Shown one piece after another: positions 32,063 through 42,060 of a stretch of DNA of 64,000 nt. The DNA is from Megalonaias nervosa (taxonomy: Eukaryota; Mollusca; Bivalvia; Unionida; Unionidae): NCBI GenBank assembly GCA_016617855.1, contig JAECUM010000816.1, forward strand, positions 62,001 through 126,000. Reading direction: 5' to 3'. Made by a program: the position numbers and the translations under genes. The notes under the pieces were generated by a model. The model ran no database searches, was not told the DNA's origin, and saw nothing but the letters and a program-made list of their open reading frames with translations. Every line of letters starts with the position of its first letter. The stretch's first letter is position 1.

Positions 32063-33644
32063 ATGAGTTACTACACAAAATTCGGTACATTAGTAAGTTG
32101 TTCATCCGATGAAACAACAGCAACATCAACAGATGCTGATCTAACAAATTATCTAAAGAAATCCGGTGACATAATGACCGGCAACCTTATCATGTCAGGA
32201 CAACGACTGTTAGATCTTGAAACAGCATATCTTCCTGTCAACGTCAATAACACACAAGCCTTTAGTTATGATCAACTAACCATAGCTGTATCTGAAAAAC
32301 TTTCACTTGCCGGCGGCATAATGACCGGCAACATCAACGTGAGCAGCAACAAGATAACAAGTCTAAGTACATCATATCCGCTAAACGACGCTGATATCAC
32401 ACAGGCGGTAAGTTATAATCAACTAAATACTGTGGCAAATTTAAAAATAAATCGGGTGATTTTGTACCAGGTACTATTTCATTTTTCAACGGTGGTAAGA
32501 TAACAGCACTACCAATAGAATTTCCTCAGAGTGGAGAATCAGATGCAATATCTTATGATCAGCTGAAAGGATCGTTGACAGCGTACTTAGAACTTGCTGG
32601 AGGGTCAATGACAGGTTCGTTAGACATGGGAGTTAAAGTGATATACAAGACTCAACTCGATAACACTCCGTTGTCCAACGATAGCTTGGTAGCAAACGTA
32701 AAATTTGTAAGACAAAATTTTGTGATAAAATCCGGCGACACCATGACAGGTAACCTTGACATGGGCGTCAACAAGATATCAACTGCGTTTCCAACAATAT
32801 CATCGGATCTAACAAACAAGAATTACGTCGATGATATGATAACCGGTTATACCACAATACGAGTAGTAAAATCCGGAGACACAACGACAGGCACGTTAAA
32901 TATGGGATCAAACAAGATAAGAACAACATATTATGCAGTATCTCCATTTGATCTGACAAACAAATCTTACGTCGACGAGGCAGCAAATAATGCAGTTGCT
33001 GTTACAGGTACATCCGCTGATGTTCTTTACGTTAAGCGAACCGGAGGCACAATCACAGCAGCCATCGACATAGTGGCAAATAAAATAACATCAACATACG
33101 TTCCTGTTGCTGTATCTGACCTTGTAAATAAACTTTATGTTGATAGTGTTGTTGGCAGCACAAAACGAGCTCGCAGTAACGGCGGTTATATTCTACATCT
33201 TGTTGATTCGAAAGATAATCTTTGGGGTTTTGTTGCAACGGCATCAACACAATATCCTGGAAATAATCCAAATTTTGCTTTTCGTTTAACAGCGTCATAT
33301 CTGTAGGTCCCGAGTGGACAACATATGGAGAAACAAGCAATTTTTGGATCAAAATTCAGTGCCCTGATGCTGTTGCGATTTGGAAGTTTCATTTACGATG
33401 ACGATCAAATGCTGGTGTCGGCCGCATATACAACTGGAGATTAGAAAGATTGACAGATAATACCACATGGACAACTCTGTACAGCGCAACGGGTGTTTAT
33501 ATCTCAACGAGTCAACAGTTTACTATCGCTGATGATAACACGGTTAACAAGTACATTTACTTTAAGATATATGTTGTCAACGCAGAAAGTCCTTACCCGG
33601 GTCTGACAATGTTTCAGCTGTACGCGATCGACAACCAAGCATAG
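32063..33644 (+). pseudogene. Fibre-like protein with phage-tail-fibre-type repeats, in Polinton B
   Basis: ATG at 32063 (MSYYTKFGTLVSCSSDETT). A repeat unit of about 50-60 residues of the form SGDTMTGNLDMGVNKI followed by a P..DLTNKNYVDD linker occurs at least six times between about 32155 and 33150 (for instance KKSGDIMTGNLIMSG, LAGGSMTGSLDMGV, KSGDTMTGNLDMGVNKIST). Such repeats are known from tailed-phage fibre stalks. The C-terminal part (33300-33644), with WIKIQCPDAVAIWKFH and a beta-rich end FQLYAIDNQA, is non-repetitive, as for a receptor-binding head. Frameshifts near 32445 and 33300 and a stop near 33400 break it. The gene is opposite in strand to ATPase and capsid genes. Attachment role is inferred. 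Confidence 0.75.
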
Positions 33645-33670
33645 GTCGTTGAGATTTAGTGTAGATGTAG

Positions 33671-33683
33671 TGTGTTAAACACA
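33671..33683. repeat. Short palindrome after the fibre gene
   Basis: TGTGTT-a-AACACA, 27 bases after the fibre stop, next to agatcgctatgcaatcc. Confidence 0.5.
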
Positions 33684-33723
33684 GATCGCTATGCAATCCA
33701 TTTTAATGTGATCTGATTTATAA

Positions 33724-33945
33724 ATGTATGTTGATCCTCCGTCGATCAGAGTCGCAAAAGAGTTTTACAACACCATATTTGATCCTGAAACAAAAATAGA
33801 AATAGCTGATGTTGATCAGCTAGACCTCAAAAGCGCTAGAGAAGCTCAAGTAGTTAACGAAATCGCTAGAATGAAAAGTTTAACACTAGGATCACCTGAT
33901 CTACAAGAAAACGATGACAATTTGTTTAAGTTTCTGGGTTGCTGA
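33724..33945 (+). CDS. Small unknown Polinton B protein (73 codons)
   Basis: Intact frame from ATG at 33724: MYVDPPSIRVAKEFYNTIFD, acidic, with DQLDLKSAREAQVVNEIARM and a C-terminal FKFLGC. It follows the fibre gene by 80 bases in the same direction. No family recognised. An intact frame in a decayed element may be chance, but the start context after TAA-rich spacer and the codon style are gene-like. Confidence 0.4.
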   Translation: MYVDPPSIRVAKEFYNTIFDPETKIEIADVDQLDLKSAREAQVVNEIARMKSLTLGSPDLQENDDNLFKFLGC

Positions 33946-34089
33946 AATGCGAGGTCCACAGATAAAAAAGAGCTATCCGAGATATTGATATCATTAGCAA
34001 GTACTGTCATCCAAACGATTGCAAGGAACAGTGATTACGAGTTGAGTTGCTGTTGACAAATACACTGCTTGAGATTAACAAGGAAAATT

Positions 34090-34415
34090 CTATGACAATC
34101 AATAGATCTAACCTTATAAAAGCAAAATCTCATGGTGGTAAGAAACAAGAACAAAATCGAATAAAAAAAAGTTCAATGAACTTGACGAACTAGCAAAACT
34201 AAAAAAATTCGACTCACAAAAAGTAGAATGAGAGAAAGTTTTGCTAAAAGTAGAATATTTCGCGAGTTGGGTATGGACTACCCTGACGAAAAAAAAAAAC
34301 GTTATTCGAGGTAGCCGATAATCATGATGACGCCAACCCGTTAGCGACAGCATATCTGATATTAGTAGATTCTCTGACAAACAGCGATAACAAAAATATT
34401 CTTCTAAACAAATAA
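34090..34415 (+). pseudogene. Charged, probable coiled-coil frame, broken
   Basis: Forward pieces FNELDELAKLKKFDSQKVE, then in another frame ESFAKSRIFRELGMDYPDE and ANPLATAYLILVDSLTNSDN. Lysine runs made of A tracts caused frame slips. Unknown product; no counterpart was seen in A. Confidence 0.35.
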
Positions 34416-34831
34416 ATGCGGCACTGATAGTAATAAATACTACTGGGTCAAAGATTGACTCTTACAGCCATACTGAACGAAATTTATTTTAACAAACACT
34501 CCATGACATAACAAGTATTAGTAATACTATTAAATCTGTTAATTGTGATATATTTGATCTTGATCTTAACAAAAAATTTCATTAAAAGACTAGAAAAAGG
34601 AAGCTGGAAAGCTGCTGACAGAACCAAAATATTAAAATATAAAAGATTTGACTGTTTGGTATCTAAACTTACCAGCAGATGACATCAACTTGGATAATAA
34701 ATGTGGATCTTTGTCTTTTGCAACAGCATATGCAATAATTGCATAGTACGTAATAATATCAAATTTAAAGATCTAATGGATGTATTAGGTTATATTGATC
34801 ATGTAAAAAGTCTTAACCAAAATAACGTGAA

Positions 34832-34977
34832 ATGGCAAAGATTTTTGAACCTCCACTTACTGTGATCCATAGAAAACGTTTTGATGATGTTAGGTATAAC
34901 GATACATCATCTGAGGTATATGATGAATATAAAAATTTTCTTGCTGATCCTGTTAATGGCAAATTTATTGGTTAATA
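34832..34977 (+). CDS. Small unknown frame in Polinton B right arm
   Basis: ATG at 34832: MAKIFEPPLTVIHRKRFDDV, then SSEVYDEYKNFLADPVNG, ending KFIG and two stops. A second small frame begins with MTRKEVIVINHISSSLSDNE at about 35033 and has RHYHKKKNFIVSDAPENI before its stop. Both look like short viral accessory genes; neither is recognised. Confidence 0.35.
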
Positions 34978-35421
34978 ATGCTGTTGCTGAGAAAACGTTT
35001 ACTTTTGCGCCATTTGTTAACGAAGTTTGATAATGACAAGAAAAGAAGTAATTGTCATCAACCACATATCATCAAGTCTTTCAGACAACGAAAGCAACGA
35101 GCTGATCAAGTACTACAGGCACTATCATAAAAAAAAAAACTTTATTGTATCAGACGCGCCGGAAAATATTACAGCAGAATCATAAGCGTGTTAAACTATA
35201 TCCCGAATGTGTTAAGAACAGCAGGAATAGTATCAGCAGGAAGAACAGCAAATCCATTATTGCTGATGGTATCTGAAGCAGGTACTGCGTTATCATCGAT
35301 CAACAAAAAAAAATAGAACCAAATTTTGAGAACAAAAACGCGTCTTGTACGATAGCAATAGCGACTTATAATAAAATATTGAATCAACTTCGAGCTTATC
35401 TCAGAGGTGAAAAGTTTACTA

Positions 35422-35999
35422 TGCTAGATCTGATAAAGGAACTACGAGTCAAAAATAATTTTATTGTTGATATTATACCAAACAGAGCTTTGAAATATGA
35501 GAAAAAATATTCGGCAAATTTTGAGTGAAATATGAAATACAGTGGAAGATATTACGGTGGAAGATACCATGTTAAAGATTAAGAGAATTCTCTTTGACGG
35601 TAAGCATATGACGATTATACTTGACAACGAGAAGTATAGCATGTACTTCAAAACTCGAAACAAGATAAAGTTGTCTCTTGTTTGTAATGATTATTCGGAG
35701 TATTTTGATAAACTTGCTTTGATCACAGAAGAGCTCGTTAAAACTATTGACAATCTTTATAATCCAATATCTCAAAACAAATACACAAACATTACAGTAG
35801 ATGATGAGCTAAAAAAAAATGTTACGTTAATAAGACCATAGTCTCTCATGGAAACTTCATCAAAATGTTAAAACCGGATTCTCTTATCAACGGTAAAATT
35901 AATATGTACTTGTTTTGTCATGACGATGAGAGTTATATCATAGCAAAAACTGAGACGTTAAAAATATCTCGAGAAATCTCTAGCAATTTTGTCTGAAAT
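35422..35999 (+). pseudogene. Unknown gene beside the right end of Polinton B
   Basis: Starts MLDLIKELRVKNNFIVDIIP, breaks at 35525, then MKYSGRYYGGRYHV and IKRILFDGKHMTIILDNEKY, a run with YSEYFDKLALITEELVKTID (about 35690-35750) and, after a stop at 35841, MLKPDSLINGKINMYLFCHD (about 35864-35925). The tail reads ISREISSNFV and runs into the terminal repeat. No domain is recognised. Confidence 0.4.
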
Positions 36000-36225
36000 A
36001 TATGAGTAGTCTTATATAGGGGTGTTTCTAGATGAAACCCCTATTTTGTTTGACGACGGCGACGATTTAGTAACATGTCCTCGACGAGTAAACGATTATG
36101 AAATAGACGCTGTTGTCTCAACAAAGTTGTTTTCGTAGTTGTTTACACTAACTTGAGGGGACAATGGAGGGGGGTAAAATACAAAATAGGGTTTTGGACC
36201 AGAACACCCCTTATGTAAGATTACT
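35977..36225 (-). repeat. Polinton B right terminal inverted repeat, with foldback end
   Basis: Inverse of 19362-19640. Foldback arms AGTCTTATATAGGGGTG (about 36004 on) and CACCCCTTATGTAAGATTA; the loop contains CATGTCCTCGACGAG. The inverse of ACTCATATATTTCAGACAAAATT lies at 35980-36005. Homology to the left end is lost further inside, so this repeat is about 250 bp only. Confidence 0.85.
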
Positions 36226-36334
36226 CTGATAGTGTTGATTTTAGCAAGGTCGATTTTCTAGATGGTTATTACAGTAAATCTCTAGCGGTTTCATATAAAT
36301 TTTGTGTGAATGTTAGGTGTAGTAATTTTGTGTG
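36226..36334 (+). pseudogene. Polinton A polymerase B, 3' end beyond Polinton B
   Basis: Opens with the duplicated target ctgat and reads SVDFSKVDFLDGYYSK, continuing the polymerase frame interrupted at 19361. The same stretch is uninterrupted on the reverse strand at 20392-20510. It ends in the A-type subterminal CACAAAATT repeats. Confidence 0.85.
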
Positions 36335-36432
36335 AATATTAAAAATATCTCAACAGGTGGCTGTGTAAAAAACATCAAGAGCCTCCATTGTGAAATCAGA
36401 CGATTGCGAATGATCTAAAATTTATATGAGAC

Positions 36433-36914
36433 CATCCTCAGAGCGTCTGTTGCGAAATGTACAATTATTGATTTTTTTGTAAAATCTCAGCGAGTTAGTA
36501 ATAGCGCGCAGGCATTTAAGAGATAGACTTGACCCGCAAATCCCAGTGAGTTATTAATAGCGAATTGAAATTTTATGTGAATATTAGGAACAGTAATTTT
36601 GTGTGAATGTTAGGAATAGTAATTTTGAGTAAAATATAAATATAAATCGCTAGCGATTTCAAGTATTAAAAAAACGCAGTAATGAGCTTAAATGGGCGTA
36701 TCTAAGCCAACCCTATTTTGTATGACGACGATAAATGATTCAGTGGTAGGTCCTTGACAGGTAATCAGTAATGAAATCGATGATGTTGCCTCAACAAGTT
36801 GTTTTCATATTTTGTTTAGACTAATATGGTGGGCCTGAGGGAGGGGGGGATCATGCCGTCGTCCTAATTCAAAATAGGGTTTTAGCTGAGATACCCCCAT
36901 TTAAGCTCACTGCT
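36433..36914 (-). repeat. Polinton A right terminal inverted repeat, with foldback end
   Basis: Inverse of 6011-6462 (AGCGTCTGTTGCG, TTAATAGCGAATTG, ATCGCTAGCGATTTCAAG blocks). The last 235 bp fold back: GAGCTTAAATGGGCGTATCTAAGCC pairs with TATCTCAGC..CCATTTAAGCTCACT. The duplicated 37-bp unit of the left end is single here. Confidence 0.85.
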
Positions 36915-36919
36915 CTGTA

Positions 36920-39050
36920 TACTATTTTAATAAAGATTGTACTTTACGCGAAATTGCAAAACCCCTTGTACATAAAAATACATTTCCCTTGTATCCAAAA
37001 GTAAGCAATTTTTAGACTCGGCTGTAAGTTATGCTGAACAGGCAAATTTCTTTTTGCTGAGTATGTTAGAAGATTCTACGAGTTTCTTAAAACCAATAAG
37101 CCGATGCAGCAGAATTGTCTGTCTGCTGACGTACACAGACACGGAGAATATCGGTGAGGAAGACGGAAGCCTTGTTCTGATTCGAAATGAATGAACACAA
37201 AAGTATCTAGACGAATGTCCATATTTGGAGGATACATCCAAAATTGCGTATAAATGGAGAACAAGCTTGCGCAAAATCAGTTCATTCAATGAGAATCAGA
37301 AGACTGTTTTCCTTACAGGTAAGCATCGTCTGTGTTCTTAAACTTCTTTAAGGTATAGGGACTTTTTAATGTTTGAGACTTTAACGGTAAAAATTCAGTC
37401 TAGGCTCGACATTTTCGCAATAGTTTTGTGAGTTCTTTTCTATTTTATATTATAACGTATTGGGATGTTTAATTCGTTTAAAGAATTTATATTCACTTGC
37501 ATTTATAGTATTTATTATTGCAAAAGACGAATTCGCTACGAATTTCATGTTTAGTAAAATTAAATTTGGAAATAGAATATTCTTTAAGTAATAAAGAATA
37601 ATGTTTGAGTATCCTATTTCAAATTAGTATTCTGTTTTAAATTTAGTGAAATACAGTTCTTCAAAATGATTGTTACGTTAATCTCAACTATTGAATTTTA
37701 TACTCTTTGGCTATCATGAATTTAGTCGATATTTAATTATCCGTATTATATTTCAAAAGAGCAGAAATTATAGAAATCTATGAAGTTGGTAAGCTCGAAG
37801 GAAAGATGTAATTTTTACATGTATTCTTGTGTTTTAAATAGAAAGCTTTGGTACATGTATCACTAGAATGTAATATTTTATATATACCAATTATTTAAAT
37901 AAAGCTGAGTTCATTCATCGAGAATCAGAAGAATCGGTTTTCCTTACAGCGAACCCGTCGTACCTCACCATTACCCTAGATATAGACGTATCTACACCGT
38001 TATGAGTGACACCTATTGTTAAGAGAGCCTGAATTCTCTCTCTCTCTCTCTCTCACCATGGGCAAAGACATTTCTTAAGTTATGAGGAATATCTCCTCCT
38101 AACAAGTACCGCTCATCATAACACTTCCAATGTGTTAATTAGTTATGTCTTGATTTGGTTTTGTTTGTCTGTTTGTTTGTTTTGTTTTGCTTTGTAAGTA
38201 TGGATAAGATATTCAAACGCTTTTACGGACAGAAAAGAAGTATTTTCTTAACAAGAACAAACATTCAAATGTTATATACTTTCGAAACTGACTGCCCGTG
38301 AAGCTGGTTTTCGTCAAGTTTCTCAATCATTTCAGTACTGAACAATTTTTTTGTTTGTTTTTAATAGAAAAAGTTAATAAACTTTTATGTTACAAATTAT
38401 TTTCAAATAAGAATCAAGGTGTGAATTCTATTTCTGATATTCATTGCGTAGAGAATCAGCCTCCCAGTTCAAGGACCTGTGGCCCTCCCATGTCAGCTCT
38501 CGTCGGCTGCCTCGATGTGTTTTTGGGAAAGGCACTTACCTCCCATTTCCATGACAAAATATTCCCAAGAACTGTAATAAATGTCGACAAAGCCAACCGA
38601 CCGTCCTATGTTCTCTCCGTTCTGTCCAATGTCTTCAGAAACCTTCGTTTTGCTTTTCTTTCACTTCCTGTGTGCTGGTATTGCTATGATTGCTGGAATT
38701 ATGCGGGTGGTAAGCGAACAGTATTTTTGTTTTTAAAGGCAATGGTAGGGGACTTACAATGGAGAAAGGGGCGTAACTTTAATCATAAAGAGACCCCATT
38801 TACATTCTTTACCGTTTCTATTACACCATACAATGTATGGTAGGTAAATGAGTGGGTATTGATAGCACTTAACTGGGTTCTGGATAGAAGATCAGTAGTT
38901 ATTGCTCAAAGTTATGTGTGTGTACGTCTTTAACATAACATTTTCTGTTAGAAGCCAGAGAGCACAGCCAAGTTTAATTTCCGTTAGAGATAGCAGTGTA
39001 ATTTCCCATGTTAAATTCTCATTCCCCACAGAAATTTCCCATACGTTATA
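36920..39050. other. Intergenic DNA, no supported gene
   Basis: No coding exon can be supported. A 36-bp segment GTTCATTCA..GAGAATCAGAAGA..GTTTTCCTTACAG occurs twice, at about 37280-37317 and 37909-37962, the second after an AATAAA. A (CT)n run lies at about 38037-38055, and TTTG/GTTTT repeats at about 38155-38195. An open frame at 38298-38843 contains a repeat-like tract around 38450-38560 with TTTGGGAAAGGCACTTACC, known from SINE-type cores, so it is not treated as a gene. Confidence 0.45.
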
Positions 39051-39058
39051 CCTATCGA

Positions 39059-39305
39059 CAGTGGCGTCACTAGGGGGTGGGGGTGCGGACCGTATTGGAT
39101 GACACCATCAGAGGGGGTGACACCAAAATGACTGTCTATAAAATTTTTGAATTTTTGTGCAGGCAGGAGGTCCATGGGGGTGACACCATAAGTTACCGCA
39201 CATGACTGTCTATAAGATTTTTGAATATTTGTGCAGGAAGGAGGTCGATGGGGGTGACACCATGAGTTACTGCACTGGGTGACACCAACCCTAGTGACGC
39301 CACTG
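39059..39305. mobile_element. hAT-like MITE with perfect 8-bp target duplication
   Basis: Ends CAGTGGCGTCACTAGGG and CCCTAGTGACGCCACTG are perfect inverses for 17 bases. Flanked on both sides by cctatcga (39051-39058 and 39306-39313). Inside, a GACTGTCTATAA..TTTTTGAAT..TTGTGCAGG..GGAGGTC-ATGGGGGTGACACCA unit is repeated twice. Length 247 bp; non-autonomous. Confidence 0.93.
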
Positions 39306-39589
39306 CCTATCGACATTTTAAACATTACATTTCCCAGTGTCGTTACAAATTCTCATAATGGTTACCATTACTGATTTACTATCTAAAGGTCTATAAAACA
39401 GAATAGGACAAACCGTTATACTTTCATGTTTTAAAAGTACATTATAGGGAAGCTTGTTGGATAGAAGAAAGCCAAACATACTGGAGGAGTGTCTGTTTCG
39501 GGTTTAGAGTGCCATATTTGAAACCAGATATGTTAGCCTCAATGTTAAATTCCCATTAGAGACGAGTCCAATAAATTAACCCCCTCCCC

Positions 39590-39790
39590 AAATCGGTGTT
39601 GATGCTGATGGATGATTTAGAGCTGTTATCACCTATTCTTTAAGTCCAGGAATCGTTTGCAGACAGACCTGACAGGCACATATTGGTGTATATTTGATAC
39701 ATTTACCTATATTTCTCGCGTCTCAAAAATACGACCAAATCAAACCCTATGTTTGACGACTGGTCAATCCACGTGGAATAACAAATACCC
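39590..39790. repeat. Dispersed repeat copy (short)
   Basis: Resembles 41050-41290: TTATCACCTATTC, GCAGACA and CACATATTGGTG..ATTTACCTATATTTCTCGCG, then AATCCACGTGG..TAACA blocks in the same order. Non-coding, family unknown. Confidence 0.45.
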
Positions 39791-39894
39791 GTTAGAACTG
39801 TAACCCACTAGCAGCTGAAGAAACGATACTTGCCTCATGAAAGCATTAGCATTACAGTGCAATTTCTGCCAATAGATATATGAAGCATGTATAT

Positions 39895-40203
39895 GATTTG
39901 GATTTTTAACGTAGCTTTAACAATTTTTCAGTCATTTCGCTACGATGTCTTCAGTGTGACAGTTTATAGCATGTCTCGCACTGGGGCATCATGCCGCAGG
40001 CATGTAGCATGATGTCACACCCAGTCACATTATCCTGACACCAGGCCGACCAGTCCTAACACTAACCTCTTCATGTTGAACGACACGCGAGGTAGCTGCT
40101 AGTACCATTTTTATAAGACTTTGGTATGGTTCGGCTGGGTTCGAACCCGCGATCTCTCGCATCAGAGGCGGACGCTCCAACCACTTAGGCCACCGGAGCG
40201 ATA
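39895..40203 (-). mobile_element. tRNA-derived SINE, reverse copy
   Basis: Reverse strand starts CGCTCCGGTGGCCTAAGTGG (A box) with GGTTCGAACCC (B box) about 50 bases later, followed by the body ACTAGCAGCTACCTCGC..GGTTAGTGTTAGGACTGGTC and the 3' end GTTAAAAATCCAAATCA. The same family is at 43614. The style is that of bivalve tRNA SINEs (RUDI-like); the name is from memory. Confidence 0.85.
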
Positions 40204-40839
40204 TATGAAGCAAATAATATATAGTTTGTCAGTGTCTTAAGTCTACGCGGGCAAACTGGTTGCAGATAATGTTGCTACATTACAAGAAAAATCTTAAATT
40301 CACGAAGCCAAAGTCGTTTGTTTGACAAATGCAGCACAACAACCTCTCGTCTCAACAGCTCTAGGTAAAATTTTTACTCATCGCCTTGCAATATAGCACG
40401 ACAAATTGTAACATTAAACAAGCCCCATGGTCAAGTCACTATGAATGCTAGCAGAATTGTAATATCTGTAAGATAACAATTTAAGAAACAAAACTGCCCC
40501 CTCTGGACTTCCTACAGGACTTGTAAATGATAAACTAGTGTACATACCTAACATAGGATTTCCTCTTGCCGTTATAAACCCTTCCACCAACACCACCAAA
40601 GGGAAAAAAGTAAATTTCCCTTTGTCCGTCATACACCACCAAAACAAACAAACATGGAATAATTAGCGGCTTAATGTTAAATTTCCACTGACACCTATAA
40701 TCCGCAGACCTTTCTCAACAAAGAATTCCCGTTTGGGTCCAGGATTCCTTTCCATATTATATTCCTGTTTGGGTCCAGATTTCGCCGGGTCTTTTTAACA
40801 TAGGATTCCCATTTGAGTTTACAGTGGCGTACTATACTG

Positions 40840-42060
40840 CCATGTCAAAACAGTATAGACTGACTACACCTCCCCGTTTTTTTGTAAACCCACCCCCCAC
40901 CGATTTAAAAAACGAAAAGCATAAATCAGCTAAAAAAAATGCCCAGAACTTAGTCAATTCATGCATTGATTTATAATTTCAAACCTGATTAGGACGGGGG
41001 GGGGGGGGGCCTAACACCATCATCGTAAGATCGATAAATTGGCCCCTCACCCGTGATGATATCGATTGGCGGTTTAGGGACTAATATCACCTATTCATTA
41101 AAACATGTAAAAAATCTGCAGACAATTTTGGCTGCACACAGCGTTGTACATATCATACACTTACCGGTATTTTTCGCGCAGCTGTACAGCTAGCGTCGGC
41201 TGAAGGGTTCTTTTGGTGTCATGTACATTATATTTCTGGAGCAAATCCTATTTTTAGTGACTTGTAAATCCACCTGGATTAGCACAACCCTCTGTCCTGT
41301 GGCCACTTTGAATTTCGCATTAAATCTGGCTGTTACCAGTTATCGGTACATGTCTAACGTGAATGCAGGTTTTTCCGGAAAGATTTTGTAAACAGCAAAA
41401 TGGCACGTTTTAAGAACAGCTGATATCAAACCACATATCGTCTATCAATATCAACACAGCTTTGGGGTTTGATTTATCGGACTACGTTAACGGAAGTATT
41501 CAGCATAAAAGATGACCTTGCTCGCCGATCATTTCTAGTTACTGGACAAGTCCATTCTCAGTGAAGGGGTGGATGCACAACTACACATGTATGTACATAA
41601 GATAAATACTAAGTCGTCTGCTTCCAATATTTACAATGTCGAAATCAAGCGAAGGAAAAAAAAAAATGACAACTACAAAATTGCCTTTCGTGTGGATTTA
41701 ACAAGCTGTGTAATTTCTTTGTAGATGTTTGTAAACAGCTATAACTCTCAACTGTAAGGTAATTTACGAAATTTTCTTGTGGTTACCGAATAGGATGTAC
41801 AACGTCTCTCCGTTGTCTAAGAAAAAAATTTACGCGATATGGCGCCGTCTTAGTATGGAAAGTCAGTTAAGCATGATACGCACAGATGGATATCAGTATT
41901 AGGGCCGGCTTGATCAAGAAAATTTAGAAATTATAAATCACTGAATAAAATAACTAAGTTCTGTGCATTTTTTTTTTTCACATTATAGGTTTTTGTTATT
42001 GAAATCGGTTGGGGGGGTACAAAAAAACGGATTTATGCAAAAACTAGAGTTACAAATATC
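40840..42060. repeat. Dispersed non-coding repeat, partly shared with 58630-59280
   Basis: Shared blocks include GATTTAAAAA..GAAAAGCAT, the CATTGATTTATAAT..AAACCTGATT stretch and TCCAATATTTACAATGTC, in the same order as in 58660-58920. A run of 14 G lies at 40996-41009. No coding frame. Its 41050-41290 part also matches 39590-39790. An unclassified repeat family; ends not determined. Confidence 0.45.

Larger units (their letters stand above)
19362..36225 (-). mobile_element. Polinton B, nested in the polymerase gene of Polinton A
   Basis: Left end AATAGTCTTATATAAGGGG and inverse right end CCCCTTATGTAAGATTACT, both followed inwards by a matching foldback and by ACTCATATATTTCAGACAAAAT. The insertion site is ctgaa (19357-19361) on the left and ctgat (36226-36230) on the right. 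The uninterrupted site GTCTGATAGTGTTGATTTT is seen in the polymerase of B itself (reverse strand, about 20485-20510), so the duplication and reading are well supported. Length is about 16.9 kb, normal for a Polinton. Its genes are mostly on the reverse strand, with a forward block at 32063-35999. Every large gene is broken. Confidence 0.9.
6011..36914 (+). mobile_element. Polinton A, complete ends, split by nested Polinton B
   Basis: The ends are AGTAGTGAGCTTAAATGGG at 6011 and its near-perfect inverse ending GCTCACTGCT at 36914. The exact direct repeat ctgta lies immediately outside both ends (6006-6010 and 36915-36919), as expected for a target duplication. Inside are the Polinton hallmark genes on the forward strand: penton, major capsid protein, adenovirus-type protease, retrovirus-like integrase and protein-primed polymerase B. 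Removing Polinton B (about 16.9 kb) and the LINE (about 1.7 kb) leaves about 12.4 kb. No ATPase or fibre gene is left in this copy, so the left part has been deleted or exchanged. All large genes are frameshifted. Confidence 0.88.

Noticed and set aside
31914..33306. Reverse frames over the fibre gene and forward frames over the ATPase
   Set aside because: Shadows; the repeats and motifs are only meaningful on the strands given.
1..36914. CRISPR arrays or bacterial operons
   Set aside because: The phage-like fibre repeats are protein-coding and diverged, without spacers; the surrounding genes are eukaryotic Polinton genes.
38298..38843. 181-codon open frame as a gene
   Set aside because: No recognised domain; its middle is repeat-like (TTTGGGAAAGGCACTTACC), and there is no support for splicing or start.
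40025..40213. 62-codon reverse frame as a gene, or a functional tRNA gene at the same place
   Set aside because: The sequence is the tRNA-like head of a SINE followed by the full SINE body.
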